Assembly: GCF_000003815.2 (NCBI RefSeq)
Contig: NC_049986.1
Coordinates: 10,053,292-10,117,291 of the forward strand
From: Branchiostoma floridae
Lineage: Eukaryota; Chordata; Leptocardii; Amphioxiformes; Branchiostomatidae
Length of the DNA stretch: 64,000 bases
Direction: 5' to 3'
Shown here: positions 44,900 to 59,492 of the stretch, piece by piece
Numbering within the stretch: the stretch's first letter is position 1
Layout: the number at the start of each line of letters is the position of its first letter
Translations under genes and position numbers: made by a program
The notes under the pieces: model-generated
Seen by the model: the letters and a program-made list of their open reading frames with translations, nothing else
The model's database searches: none
What the model was told of the DNA's origin: nothing

Positions 44900-47800
44900 C
44901 TAGCGCTGGCTGATGCACATATTGATTCTTGATGGGACCAAGGTTATTCCCATGCAACCATCTGTCGAAGGTGCAGCGGCGCCCTCTGGCAACTTGAAGG
45001 TGACGTGTTTCAGGAGGGAAGAGAAGAGCAGAAAGAGCTCCATCTTTGCCAGCTGCTCACCGAGGCAGACACGGCGGCCTTTGGAATAGGATAATGAGAA
45101 AAAAATTCAAAGAACAAGCAAAACGTTTTTATGACAACATATCGTTTATGACTTAATAGTTTGACATGCTACACACACTTAATTGGGTGAATTTGTTAGT
45201 CTTTGCAACTGGTTTAAAAGACCTCACCTGTTGAAAAAGGCATGAAGGATTCCGGCCTGGTAACCACCTTGCCGTCAGAGTCTAGGAATCTACTGGGGTC
45301 AAACTTCTCTGGGTCTGGCCAAAACTCCGGGTCCATATTAGCTGACCACAGGTTGGGAAAAACCTTCAAAACAAATAGACAGTAAAGACATTTTTGACTG
45401 TCAGTATTAGTACCATACTGGCATGTCATGTGGCGTGTGGCTATGAAATCATATCGGCACTAATTACTCAAGTACATAATGTATGTTTACTATGTATTCT
45501 GTATACCTGTCCCATGTTGCAATTAGCCCTCGGGCAAGAACTTGCAAATAAACTTTCATTGTAGAGACCTTATTTGACATATAGTCACTTGATTGAAAGG
45601 CGAAAACGAAATTCCCATGTCTATGTACCTCACTTATTACGTCCCATGAACGACTCCCAAAGATCCGTGTGCGCATGTGTGAGTAATGCATTATGGTCGA
45701 GGTCAATGTTCAGCAAAACGCAGCGAAGATAGCAGAGAAACGTAAAGGCTCTTTATCTAAAAATCTCTCACCTGCGTTCCCGCTGGGATGTCATAGCCTC
45801 GGAAAGTCGTGTTCTCGTTAGGAGTGTGAGGAGCAGCAAGGGGAACTATGGCCCTGATGCGCTGGATCTCCATGATAGTAGCCTCGGTATACGGGAGCTG
45901 GGACCTGTGGGCCAGGGTGGGCACGTCATGGTCTGCTCCCAGGACACTGTCCAGCTCGGCCTGGACCTGTTAAAGATTATTTGTCTCATACGAATCAACA
46001 AAACTGACTGCAACTGCAATAACAGTGTCCATTACGTTTGCCGTTTTTACTTCAAATAAGCCATGTGGAGTTCCATGTGCAACAGTTCTAGCAATCATGA
46101 CCATTGTCTCGATTTGCATTAACATATTCCAGACTTGTTTTGTTTATATTTCAGGGGCCTTTGCTGTTCATGCGTTATCGGAATGGTAAACAAGTCTATT
46201 CACACTTTTTGGAAACAGTAAATAGTGTTAAACAATTTTTAAAAAATCACTGAAATCGACTCTAACCCTCTGTATACGTAAGACAGCAGAATTTTTCGTA
46301 AACATCTGGACAAGTGTTTCCTAATCGAAGTAAGAGATATTTGACTTGGACCTAGACCATAACCCATACAAGCACATGCGCACTCAGCACTGTGACGTAC
46401 CTTTTGCTGTTCCTCTGGACACAGAACCATGTACAGAAGACCCCATCGCAAGGTAGTGGCCGTGGTCTCGACTCCAGCAACAAACAGGTCTTGAATTATC
46501 CACTCAATATTCTCTTCTTTAAAGCAGTCGGTCTTCTCTTGGGTCTCTAGTTCGGCGAGGAGAAGGTCGATGAAATCTCGTGGATTCTCTTTGTCCATGG
46601 TCTCGCGATGCTTTGTAATTTCTTGTCGAAGGAATGCGTGAACCTCTTCCATGCACTCGACAAGAATCCTGTTTGATGAATTTACTGTGAAGAAAACAAA
46701 ATTCAATATGATAAAGTACATGAAACAACATGCTTAATGTGAACAACATCGCTGCTGCGTCATTGTGGACTAAATAGGCAAAACTACGTACTAGTATACA
46801 AGCCAGGTGACTGAAAATGAGATCATCGATCTTGGGCATACGTGATATTTTCGAATGTAGACTTTACCGCTCTACAATCAGTCAGGCTTTGTTGGCCTGA
46901 AAAAGGCTGTTAGACTGCCTGAAATCATAATGTTTCATCAGAACTCCAGTATCTACCCACATATTAAAACTCATACATAACTAGAGTTCGGCGACCTCAT
47001 ACCTCCATGAATATTTAGAGCTTTTGTTAATTTCATGCAAATGACTTAACATTAACATGATTATTGTATGGTGTTGTTCATCATTGAATAACGTACAGTA
47101 CACCTGTCAAATTCCCAATTCAGATCATTAATCATTAATTTGTTTTGCAATTTTTGCATAAATTATGCAAATAAGTTCCTCATTTGCATATTTCATATCT
47201 ACATATGTTTCACCGATTATAATTAACAAGTGTTAAATTTATCAAAGTCCAGTTATTGCAAACAATGGAATTATACAATTTACTCATTAATTATGCAAAT
47301 TAAGTCCTCATTTGCATAAAATGCATATCATTATGAACATCTTTGCCTAAGCTACCTGCATACCTAAAATGCAGGCAATCCATCGTTCCTTTCTGCAGTT
47401 ATTGTTAGGGGACTGAAACTTGCCCTACTTTGTCATGACGCTAAACGCTATCTACCACCCAAATGTCACGACCATATCATGTCCGGGAGAAGAGATACAT
47501 TGAAAAAACTGCTATGATAGAATATTCTCATTAATTATGCAAATGTACTACTATTTTGCATAATTAGTATCTTATCTTGTACAACATTGTCTAAGGTACC
47601 TACATACCAAAAATCATGACAATCCGTTGTTCCCTTCTTGAGTTATCCTCTTCAGAATTTTTTGACAAAAATGCCCCTGCTATCCCAAAACTAGACGCTA
47701 GGGGGCCCAAACTTATGTCATTTCTTCCTGAGCACAAGAGCTATCTAATACTCAAAAATCGTGACCATGGCATGTTCAGAACACCGAGAAAGCAAAACCA

Positions 47801-50800
47801 GAAGTTGCACTGCAGTACCAAGGGGACCCGCTAGGGGGGCCAGAATCTAATCATTTCCAGCTTTCACCACACCCCACCAACACACCAAGTATGAAACCAA
47901 TCTTCCCAGCCGTTCTTGAGTTATCTTGTTTACACACACACAGACACACACACAGACACACAGACAAACGCAGGGTAAACTAGAGTTCGGTGACCTCATA
48001 CCTCAATGAATATTAAGAGCTTTTGTAAATTTCATGCAATTGACTAAGACATTAACATAATTTATGCATGGTATTGTTCACCATTGACTAACGTACACGT
48101 GTCACAATAATAAAATTTCCATCATAAATTATAAAGCGGTTTAGCAATTTTACATAAATTATGCAAATAAGTTCCTCATTATCATATTTGGTATTTGCTT
48201 ATAATCCACCCATCATAATTAACATGTGTTACATTTATTGAAGTCCAGTTATTGAAAACAATCGAATTATACAATTTCCTCATTAATTATGCAAATTAAT
48301 TCCTCATCTGCGTAACATGCATATCATTATGAACATCTTTGCTCAAGGTACCTGCATGCCTAATATGATGCCAATCCCTCAATCCTTTCTGCAGTTATCC
48401 TCTTTGGAATGTCTTGACAAAAACGCCCCTGCAGTTCCCAAATTTAATGTTAGGGGGCTGAAACTTGCTCCACTTTGTCATGACACAAAAAGCTATCTAC
48501 CGCTTAAATGTCAAGACCATAGCATGTCTAGAACGAGAGATATATTGAAAAAAACTGCTATGATAGAATATTCTCATTAATTATGCAAATGTGCTCCTAT
48601 TTTGTATAATTAGTATCTTATCTTGTACAACATTGTCTAAGGTACCTACATACCAAAAATCATGAAAATCCGCTGTTCCCTTCTTGAGTTATCTTCTTCA
48701 GAAGTTTTTGACAAAAATGCCCCTGCTATCCCAAAACTAGGCGCTAGGGGGCTCAAACTTATGTGACTTCTTCCTGAGCACAACAGCTATCTAACACTCG
48801 AATATCGTGACCATAGCATGTTCAGAACACCCAGATAGCAAAACCGGAAGTTGCGCTGCAGTACCAAGGGGAGTTGCTAGGGGGCCCAAAATCTAATCAT
48901 TTCCAGCTTTCACCACACACACACCAAGTATGAAATCAATCCACCCAACCGTTCTTGAGTTATTCTGTTTACACACACACAAACGCAGTGTAAACTAGAG
49001 TTCGGCGACCTAATACCTCAATGAAAATTTAGAGCTTTCGTAAATTTCATGCAATTGACTAAGACATTAAGATAATTTATGTATGGTGTTGTTTATCATT
49101 GACAAACGTACACATGTCACAATTATAAAATTCCCATTATCAATCATAAAGCGGTTTTGCAATTTTACATAAATTATGGAAATAAGTTCCTCATTACCAT
49201 ATTTGGTATCTGCTTATATTCCACCTATCATAATTAACATGTGTTACATGTATTGAGGTCCAGTTATTGAAGACAATGGAACTTATCAATTTCCTCATTA
49301 ATTATGCAAATTAAGTCCTCATTTGCATAACATGTATATCATTATGAAAATCTTTGCCTAAGCTACCTGCATGCCTAAAATGCAGGCAATCCGTCGTTCC
49401 TTTCTGCAGTTATCCTCTTTGGAGTGTCTTGACAAAAACGACCCTGCAGTTCCACAATTAAATGTTAGGGGGCTGAAACTTGCCCCACATGTTTGTGGCA
49501 CTAAGAGCTATCTACCACCTAAATGTAAAGACCATAGCATGTCTGGAACAAGAGATACATTTGAAAAAATGCTATGATAGAATATTCTCATTGATTATGC
49601 AAATGTACTCCTATTTTGCATAATTAGTATCTTATCTTAAACATTGTCTAAGGTACCTACATACCAAAAATGATGAAAATCCGTTGTTCCCTTCTTGAGT
49701 TATCCTCTTCAGAAGTTTTTGACAAAAATGCCCCTGCTATCCCAAAACTAGGCGCTAGGGGGCCCAAACTTATGTCATTTCTTCCTGAGCACAAGAGCTA
49801 TCTAATATTTAAAAAATCGTGACCATAGCATGTTCAGAACACCGAGATAGCAAAACCGGAAGTTGCGCTGCAGTACCAAGGGGAGCCGCTAGGGGGCCCA
49901 AAATCTAATAATTTCCAGCTTTTGTCACACACTACCAACAAACCAAGTATGAAACCAATCCACCCAACCGTTCATGAGTTATTTTGTTTACACACACACA
50001 GACACACACACAGACACACACACAGACAGACAAACGCAGGGTAAAATATAACCTCCATGACATTTCATGGAGGTAAATATAACCTCCATGACATTTCATG
50101 GAGGTAAATATAACCTCCATCATGCTCCATGACATTTCATGGAGGTAATCATCAGCAGGCACTTGAGTTATAGGTGCAAACACACAAACAGTACCCCCGT
50201 AAGAACTAAACCTTCTTCCTGGACCCATTATGGTTTATGCGTCAGTCATCATAAAGTAGATATTTGCTGACACGTTAAAAGCATAAAGGTAGTAATCGAA
50301 CACACCAGGTTGGTTCGGTTGGTGAACACTATTGGTAAATACTGACATAAGTGCCATTCATGAACAAAACGTTACATGTCCAATATCCTAGCCTGGGTAC
50401 CATCTGATTACTACCAGGGTAGGCAAGGTACATCTGAATAGCAATCGGATTGTACCCAAGCTAACATTATCCTACCTCCCGGTACGAATCGCAGAATAGG
50501 GAAAACAGTCATTAATTGACTCGATCCGAGTTGGGCGACCAGCTTGTTTGCAACCTTGGACAGTTCGAGGAAATTTTCATCATCGTAGTCGTAACGTTTC
50601 CCGAACACCATGGAGCAGATGATGTTGGCGACTGACACGGTTAGGTTGTCGGTGATGTCACTTGGCTGTGCGTCCCCTTGCTCGGACAGCTATCAAAGTA
50701 CACATTGCATGGGTCAGATTGTGTATCCTCTCATGTCATGTTTGTAGCTATGCATTTGTACAACAAAGGCCATATACATTTGGAAATGAGGAAGGCTGAT

Positions 50801-52035
50801 GTACTCTCAACTTAAAATCTTAAACCACTTTTACCTGATCGTTATTAACATCGACTATCATAATTCCACCAGGTGCCATAACAACACCACCTCAAAAAAC
50901 GTTAGTATAGAGGTCTTCCCAAGATTGTCTTGAACACCAAATGTTAAATATCCTAAATGTGATACAATTCAGATATTTAGGTGTTGAAGACAATCCTTAG
51001 CAGGCCTCTCTAACAACGTTTTTTGAGGTGGCGGTATGATGGCACCTGGTGTAATTATGTGAATGTATGTTCCTTGCGTGTTGTAATGTACCGTTGTATC
51101 CACACCCCATTTGTAACCGTTTCAAGTACCTAAAATATAAGCAAAAATACCTTCAGACAGAGCTGACGGGCCTCGTCCCTGATGTTTTCTTCCATACTGC
51201 CTGGTCCCATTCTCATTCCCAGGGTTCTCAGCGCACTGTAGGCGAACTTGCGTTTTTCTTTGTAGGCTTGGTTGAATGGTGACATCACAATGTCTGTAAG
51301 ATGTGTGATATAATATTTATCTATACATACGTCATGGATTGAAGAGAGCAAAACAGTAGGGTATCGTTACCATTGTTTGTTATAAGCATTGTACAAATGT
51401 AGGCAGTACATAGTGCCTTGGGCAATACATTTTGAATGGGCACCCAAACAAAACAAAACAAGGCGTGTTATCAAGACTGCTAAACGACGAAGGTGACTAA
51501 GAAATTCGGACACCTTAAGTAATATGCAACACCCAATGTTCTTTAACATATGTAGTATAAACATTGCTCCCGGTACGAGCTAGCACCTCACTACATCGTT
51601 CAACGACAGGTCATCATCAGTTCCAAGACAATATAGTTACAAGTTATGGGAACTGCGAAAATTGAAGAGAAGAACCTAGTACGTACCTTCTCCAAAACCA
51701 GATACTAGATTCAGCACATAGACGTTTGGCCTGCTGGAGAAAGCGTCCTTGTAGTCCACAAGCGCCTCTTTGATGGCCCGGTAGCCGTTCAGAACCACCA
51801 CGTCTTCCATCCCCATTCGAACAGTGTACACGTCGCCATACTGCTTCCTCCACTCCGTTAGCTTCAGGTGGGGCGCTCGGCCGAGGGACAACAGGTGTCC
51901 GACAACAGGCCAGCTCCCACTCGGTGACGGTGGATCCATCTTACGTCGTTTGAAGAAGACGAGAATGGTCAGGAAAACGACCCAAATCACTGCGATAGTG
52001 CGGATAGAGACTTCTGACAACAACGCAGCAAACAT
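44900..52035 (-). CDS. cytochrome P450, clan 2 (CYP2-like), gene 3 of cluster
   Basis: Coding exons 52035-51687, 51293-51151, 50689-50476, 46684-46401, 45966-45772, 45363-45228, 45078-44900; 499 residues, same phases as the other copies. Motifs: an anchor, then [13 protein letters not shown]-helix AGVETT; EIQR; FDPSRF; haem loop [11 protein letters not shown]. Compared with its neighbours the hinge carries MDPP in place of NLPP. Intron 3 is enlarged to 3.8 kb by a threefold tandem repeat of about 1 kb. The untranslated exon ends at 52160. An intact, probably functional monooxygenase of the ER membrane; substrate unknown. Confidence 0.94.
46979..50042. repeat. threefold tandem repeat of about 1 kb, intron 3 of gene 3
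   Basis: Units 46979-47977, 47978-48992 and 48993-50042, each starting AACTAGAGTTCGG and ending in a short CACACAGA array and AAACGCAGKGTAAA. Inside each unit are two related halves marked by CTCATTAATTATGCAAAT, GGTACCTACATACC and TTCTTGAGTTATC. No protein is recognised; small frames recur with frameshifts. Confidence 0.9.
50046..50147. repeat. palindromic minisatellite
   Basis: Three consecutive units built on ACCTCCATGACATTTCATGGAGGT, each a near-perfect hairpin; the third has a 10-bp insertion. They match the ACCTCCATGAAT end of the adjoining 1-kb repeat, so they are probably its amplified terminus. Confidence 0.85.
50389..50463. mobile_element. small MITE next to exon 3 of gene 3
   Basis: Same family and same intron position as 40599-40677 in gene 2: TAGCCTGGGTACCATC and a degenerate inverse end. 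The flanks are homologous, so the insertion predates the split of genes 2 and 3. Confidence 0.88.
50864..51058. mobile_element. MITE in intron 2 of gene 3
   Basis: About 195 bp, almost entirely palindromic: left end CCACCAGGTGCCAT..., CACCTCAAAAAACGTT, and the complement at the right. TA flanks could be a target duplication of the Tc1 type. Gene 2 lacks it. Confidence 0.85.
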
Positions 52036-52159
52036 TAGCCTGTGTTCGAAAACATGTGGGAGGGGGTGTACTTAGTACTGTTGCCAAAATTTGCTATTTT
52101 TCACCCTTTGGGATTGAAACATCCAACAAAAGCTCTCAGGACATGAAAATCTATCTCAC

Positions 52160-52366
52160 CTTGCTATTAGAGCATGTGTAGCTCTGAAAAATGGGCAGGA
52201 AATGAAGAATCTCGAAGAAACGCCCAGGCTAGGTAGCGTGGCGCAGACTCTACGAGATCCTTGCTTGTTTGTCGTTGTGACTTTACCGCTTGATTGACTT
52301 TAGATCTGGTGCCAAAGGTCATGTGTACTGGTTGTACCAGGTTTCACAGTCATTGCCTTGTTACCT
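52160..52366 (-). promoter_or_regulatory. promoter region and untranslated exon of P450 gene 3
   Basis: The untranslated exon ends at 52160. 194 bp upstream of its donor is AGGTAACAAGGCA (minus strand, 52354-52366), a shortened version of the DR2 motif in gene 4, with one half-site missing a base. Confidence 0.45.
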
Positions 52367-52744
52367 TGGAATAATGACAGAACCTCGAAATAATCTCACA
52401 GTTGTACTGAAAAAGTGTCCAGAGGCTCTTCAGAAGGCCTTGACGTTTGAAAATGTCAGTTGAGAACTCGTAGCAACATTCAAATACGTCACCTTGAAAT
52501 TATGCATGATCACCAAGGTATAACATGAGTAAATTCTTTAAAAGCCCCCCTCCCCATCTCCTCACGCACGTCTTCTGGAAAGCAGTGAGGCTTCAAATAA
52601 CTTCCCCTACCCAAAAACCTAGCGTACTGACCTAAACCAAGACCAAATAAAACGATATTTTGATTATTCCATCTGTTGTAAGGAAATCCAATCTTCAACA
52701 AAGACTTTCCTCACTGACATCACCAGGCCAAGCTGGCATATTTG

Positions 52745-53045
52745 CCGTGAAAGCAAGGTTAAGGGCTCATGCTAAAGCCAAGGGTTCACGCTAAAGAATC
52801 AAGGCGCTATGAGTATCAAGTGTCTTTTTAACTGTTGTTTAAACATTCTTGCGTCTGTATTCTGGTCAGGAACGCATCGCCAAAGAAAACACACCAGTTG
52901 TCGGGGGACTGTCGCGGTCATTGCTCTCGAGGATTGCTTTCACCGGCCCTACGTACGCGTTGTTCGCGGGGTGGGTTTGGGGTTTGATGGGTATAAAATG
53001 CCATATGCAAGTTCAACTATCTAAAGCTATGTGTATGATTATTGC
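52745..53045. repeat. duplicated upstream block of gene 3
   Basis: Counterpart of 43880-44180; see that entry. It shows that the duplicated unit reached about 1 kb upstream of the coding start. Confidence 0.75.
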
Positions 53046-56000
53046 TATCGAATTATGAAATATAGCATGATATATCACATATATATCACATTATCAGTAA
53101 AATTACATGCCGTGGAATCATTTTATTTACTTGTACAAAACAGTAGAATTCTACATGGTATGCAATGATTCTTAAAGTGTTCAACACAATCGCCAAGGTT
53201 ATGTCTGGGGTAGCATTTGTATGTATGTATGTGTGAATGTAGAAGACCAGCATAAATGGAGAACGTTTAGTCGATCTAACAAGTAATATCTGCAATGTCT
53301 TATATGAGGGAACAAGGCGCGGTACGATCAACAGAAGATATGTTCTGATTCCGTTCTAAATTGCACATATGTCTAAGCGTCAACAATTATATAGAGAAAG
53401 ATTTTACACCGTTTTATACAAGTTAACTTGTGTATTGTCGATGATCTTCACAATATGTTTTGAATCGAGCACCCTAGCGCCGAGTGACGCACATATTCAC
53501 TGTTGGTGGTGAAAGACCCATGCAGTCATCGGCCGACGGTGCAGCGACGCCCTCTGGCAACTTCAAGGTGAAGTGTTTCAGGAGGGAAGAAAAGAGCAGA
53601 AAGAGCTCCATCTTAGCCAGCTGCTCACCGAGGCAGACACGGCGTCCTTGATACAGGATGATACGAAGTAAGAAACAAAACTAAAAAAAGTTGACACCAA
53701 CTGCTTGGTTATAACTTTATAGAGTACTTTAAAAGGTTGTTTTTTTTTCAGAACTGGGAGAGCAAAACGTCTATTTTCATTGGCACCAGAGAACTATCGC
53801 AGTCGATCGCGAAGAAAAATACTTCTATGGAGTTTTCGGCTGAATTTGGGTTTAAAGACTTACCAGCAGAAAAGGGTAGGTACGAGTCCGGCCTGCTGAC
53901 CACTTTGCCGTCAGAGTCCAGGAACCTACGGGGGTCAAAAGTCTCTGGGTCCGGCCAGTATTCCGGGTCCATGTGGGCTGACCACAGGTTGGTAAGGACC
54001 TTCATAGCGAATAGACGACAAAAAAAAGTTTGTTTCTGACACTATCTGCACTGTGATCGTGAGGCTCTCTATGTACATCATGTGACATAACACGTAAAAT
54101 ATCATCATTCTTCATACAAAAAAGTATCAACGGTGAAAATGCCAAGACCTATATTCTTACACAAACCTCACTTTTCAGTGACGTCGACTCGATCAGTGAA
54201 CCATCGGGGTTCTACAAGTAAAGAAACGCAATGAGGATAACGAAACGTAAATAATGCATATACATTACTCACCTGCATTCCCGCCGGGATGTCATAGCCT
54301 CGGAAAGTCGTGTCCTCTGTAGCAGCGTGAGGAGCATTAAGTGGGGCTACAAGCCTGATGCGCTGGATCTCCATGATAGTAGCCTCGGTATACGGGAGCT
54401 GGGACCTGTGGGCCAGGGTGGGCACGTCATGGTCTGTTCCCAGGACACTGTCCAGCTCAGCATGGACCTGTTACAGATTTTTCTCATGTGAATCAATAAA
54501 GCTTACTACAGCTATAAGTGTAACAGTGTTTTGTTTTCCTTTTCAAATAAGGCATTTGGGGTTCCAAGTGCGCACATTTGAACTTATGGCTCCCTGGATT
54601 AGCAAAAAGATAAGCTCGTTTACCATTCCGAGTACGCATGCGCAGTACCAGGAATTGTGGGTAGTACTTCAAATGTATACGTCAAATCGAACCCTCTACA
54701 AGATAGCAGACCTTTGCATAAAAATCTAGACAATTCTTGAACTTTGACCTAGACCACAATGAATTACGTAACGTACGGTACCTTCTGCTGTTCCTCTGGA
54801 CACAAAACCATGTAGAGAAGACCCCATCGCAAGGTGTTGGCTGTGGTCTCCATTCCAGCGAAAAACATATTTTGAATGATCCACACAATATTCTCCTCTG
54901 TAAAGCAGTCGGTCTGCTCTTGGGTCTGTAGTTCGGTGAGGATGAGGTCGATGAAGTCTCGTGGATTCTCGTTGTCCAGGGTCTCGCGATGCTTTATAAT
55001 TTCTTGTCGAAGAAATTCGTGGACCTTGTTAATGCATTCGACAAGAATCCTGTTTGCTGAGTTAACTGTGAAGAAAACAAAATTCAGTATGTTGGTGTCC
55101 CGGTAATTTAGACATGAAATGATTGTCCGATGATGAACCCTTCACATAGTCATTGTCTACGGCTCAAAGAAGAGAAGTAGGATTGGTTAATACTAGTCAT
55201 ACGTACTAGCCGAAAATCAAGTTTTCAAACATAAATCCAGGTATATATTTGAGATCCTACCTCCCGGTACGAATCGCAGAAAGGGAAACACTGTCATCAG
55301 CTGACTGGATCCATGTTCAAATTGGGACAGTAGCTTGTGTATAATCTTGGTCAGTTCGACGAACTTTTCATCATCGTAGCCGTAGCGTTTCCCGAACACC
55401 ATGGAGCAGATGATGTTGGCGACTGACACAGTCAGGTTGTCGGCGATGTCACGTGGATGTCCATCTCCTTGCTCGGACAGCTTAAAAAATGCACACCACA
55501 TGGGTCAGATTGTCCGTCCTCTCATGCCATGCTTATGTATTTTTGTCAAACAAAGACCCTGCACTGCTGCTTGCTATCGCCTCCCTGCTCTAGCGCTGAG
55601 CAACAGGCACCAACCAATCACGTCTCAGCCTACAGTGAAAAGGCCATTTGATTGGCCTACTGAAACCGTAATAACATGATCACTACTTATGTGCAACGTT
55701 ATTCAAGCCTAATGTGGGTTTAAAATGTCAAAAGTGGGAATATTCACAAAATACCTTTATGCAGAGCTGACGAGCCTCTTCTCTGATGTGTTCTTCCACG
55801 CTGCCAGGTCCCATTCTCATTCCCAGAGTTTTTAGGGCACTGACGGCAAACCTACGTTTTTCCAAGTAGGCTTGGTTGAATTTTGAGAGGGCAATATCTG
55901 TGAGATAAATATGCGGTATGTCATGCATTGAAACTCTGCTAGTAAACTGGAAATTTGGTGGCCATATGATGAGTCATTTGGGAGTTAGAAGGGGCGTGCC

Positions 56001-56799
56001 TCAAACGCCCCCCCCCCCGTCCCATGTTGATAAAAAAAAGTCCGGTCTGAATAGTATCGACTCCTATAAGGGCTTATTCTTTATCATTGATTGTACACAC
56101 AGGTCTCCAGATACAGGCTACTATCAAACTACATTGTTTACTTAAAATCTAAAAACTACTTGGCTGCACAATAAGCTTTAGTATTATGTTGATACGTAAA
56201 GTAAAGAGAAGAACATAGCATACCTTTCCCAAAGCCAGATACTAGATTCAGCAAATAGACGCTCGGCCTACTGGAGAAAGCGTCCTTGTAGTCCACAAGC
56301 GCCTCTTTGATGGCCCGGTAGCCGTTCAGAACCACCACGTCTTCCATCCCCATTCGAACAGTGTACACGTCGCCATACTGCTCAGTGCGACTAAGACATA
56401 TCTCAAGACCCCCAGCAAAGCGGGCGTTGGCTGCCCTAGCAACACATAGATACAACCTTTGACCCTGAATTTTCCTCATTTCCCCTATTGTTCGATAATT
56501 ACCCCCTCCCCACCCAGTGTGATAACAATGCAGGGAGGGTGCCAGTGGACCAGGTGAGGTGATGCCTGTCCTCCTGTGGAGTGTGAAATATCAGACTGTC
56601 TGGGATTGGTGCTGGATGTGTATTATGATTGACAAAGGATTTCCTGGGTTTAGGAGTATTTCTAATAACTTACACACTGATTGATTCACGGTTTCATCAA
56701 ATTTGACCACTTTAATTACAAATAGCCCGACAGAATCTTATAAAGATAACCAAATTCAACCAGGGTGTAATCTGACCAATTAAGCTGACCAATAGTTTG

Positions 56800-57790
56800 A
56801 TAATTAGCTTCGCCAAGAAGCTTATGTTTTTGTCGACTTGGGTCTGTATGTAGGTCAACAGGATATAACTCGAGAAATTGTGGATGGAACTTTTTTATTT
56901 TTTGCAGGTGTGTAGCGGTTGTTTAAAGGCATGCCTAGTTCGAAAATGGGTTACCTGGCGTTTTCCTATGGTACATTAGCGAGCTTGGTATTTTTTTTGG
57001 TGTTTTTTCGGGAGGCATAAGTCAAAATGTAGCTGGGCGATTTCTACGATATTTGGCAGGTCTGTAGCGGCTGTGGAAAGGATTGCCATGTGCGAGAATG
57101 GTTTAGCTACCTTTTACCTATGGTGCTGTAGCTGGCTTTGTATGTAAGTGCGTTTGTCTGTAAGCAAGATAACTCGAGATGTTCTTGATGGATGTTAATG
57201 ATATTTGGTTGATAGGTAGGGGACACAGAAAGGAAGGTCAAGTTCGATAATGGGCCTCCTGGCAAATTGTTTTGGTACTGCAAGTGAGCATCAAAGTTTG
57301 CGCCTAAATTTTCCAGAAGTGCCAGGTTCGTGATTTTTTACTGGTGGATAGCTGTTGGTACTAGGAGTCAATGGTCTAATTTTGGGCCCCCTAGCAGCTT
57401 GTTTGGAATTGCAGTGGGTGTTATATTTCGTAACTTTTTAGATGGATAACTCCTGAGGGGATTGATGGATATATTTGTTTTTGGTAGGTAGGTACTTTGG
57501 ATGATTATCAACATAATGAGATGCAAATTATATAAATCACTCTGTATTTAATATAATTACTTAGGGAAACTTCTATAACGGTTGAAAAATACTTGTGACG
57601 GAGTCACCTGAAAGGACTTGAATCGACCCATAGATGTCTAAAAATAGAGAAGTAGGTCAAAGGAGCCAGTGGAAGCAGGGGCTCCCTGATAAACAGACGT
57701 TGTCTTGGAAGCATGAAATTCTGATTGACCAGGGATGTTACTAGGTCATCCATGTACTATTCCGCCAGGATGGAGTCTGGTAGAGACTAC
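56800..57790 (+). repeat. dispersed repeat, copy 2, inside the insertion
   Basis: Related to 36273-37585 (inverse) and 59493-60600: TTTTTGTCGACTTGGGTCTG, ATAACTCGAGAA and the final CATGAAATTCTGATTGACC are shared. Confidence 0.75.
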
Positions 57791-58799
57791 TGGCTGAAAA
57801 ATGCCTATAAATGGTCATGGTTCATGTTAGCAAAATACAAAGCCTGACCGTGTCCAACACGTATCTATAAAATTAAGCAATTAAATAGCTTGCTGAATTG
57901 ATGTCAATACGACGGCACACAGCAAAGGATTCATAGCAGTTGAAATATAACATATCTATATACAAGTGTTGCTTATATCTATATACAGATCAACAATAAA
58001 AGTAACACTATATCATGGGAACGGTAAAAATGTAGTAGAGGGAACTTGACGAATATCACTTGATATAAAGATGTAGAGCTAATATCTACGAGACACTTCA
58101 GGTGTATTTTCTTATGATGGACTGCAAGGAAACTTGGTGTTCCATGTGCCAGTAACACTACATGGGTCTAAACAAACGAATAAGTACTATGTAAAGTCAG
58201 TAATATAACATAATTGAACAATGACGGCTTGTAACACATAGTACTTACATCTGTGAACTAGGTTAAAACAACAAGTGACCAAGTGCTGGGACAAGACAAA
58301 CCCAACATGTTGAAGAACAGCACTTAGGTCAAAAGGGTCACCGTCAATTATCCACGCATTCCTCAACTCTTAACAGAGATGTCATGTTGTAAGGGAAAGG
58401 TCGGCTAGAAAGAACTGACATCATTGCGAGAAATACAAATCGCCAAAGGTGACAGGCGGCTGTCATCGGACAGTCGCAGAAATCATAACCTTGGACTCTG
58501 TAAAATACCTCTGACTTAACTCGCGACTGCAAAACTTTACTTTCTATTTTCATGAGATTGAAACAAACGTTCACCAAGGCGGGGGTCGTAGCAATCCTTA
58601 CATATGGCCCTTAGATGACCCTTGGTGAGTTAAAAAGTTCCGTAAATTGGAAGGAACAACTGTTACAGTGGCCGGGGTTTGGTGAGTGACGAATGCAATT
58701 ATCGGCGTGACTTCCTGTGGTTTCCAGGTTTCCAAGACCTACCCACGTACCAAATATCACTTCAATCCATTCAGCCGGTCTTCAATTTGCTGGTTTCTA

Positions 58800-58841
58800 C
58801 ATACATACATACATACATACATACATACATACATACATACA
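58800..58841. repeat. CATA microsatellite
   Basis: About ten CATA units; the frames across it are repeat artefacts. Confidence 0.95.
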
Positions 58842-59492
58842 AACGCTACCCAAAACATAACCAGCTCTCCGAAAGTAATTATGACAACACAAAATAGAAC
58901 AGTAACCTCATACCTGTACAAATTGTTCTGATTATGCAAAGACATTCATTCACATCGCCAAAACATTTGCTGCATTATGTACACCGACAGAATAGACTAA
59001 TCTACTCACAATGTTCATAATCCAACCAACCACTACATGATGTGACTAGATAACATATGGACTTATACACATTAATCATTCAAAAAGAACTATCTTCCAT
59101 AGAAATTGTTTATTTGGCGAAGATATGTGTTCGAGGAACTCTAGTTCCCCATGTTCTTTCCTGGATCTGATGCCGGCTTTGTTTGTTTTGATAATCGATT
59201 TTTATTCCAAAACAAGGTATTTGATAGAAAACAACGCTCAGATGAAAACTGTTGTACCAATAGTCTGTTTGATATACTACGGTTACGTAACCTACCACAC
59301 ACACATTTTTTTTAGCAAAGTTCACAAGAGCAAGGACGTTATAGTTGAGAAAACACTCTTTTGATAGAGATAAAGAGATAACGGATTGTATTGTAATCAA
59401 AGTCTCAGTGTAAGCACGTCTAATCCTCGTGTGTCAAGGAACAACAGGCAATAACCTGGATAGTTTCAGTCTGGGAGTGTAATTAACTTGTT

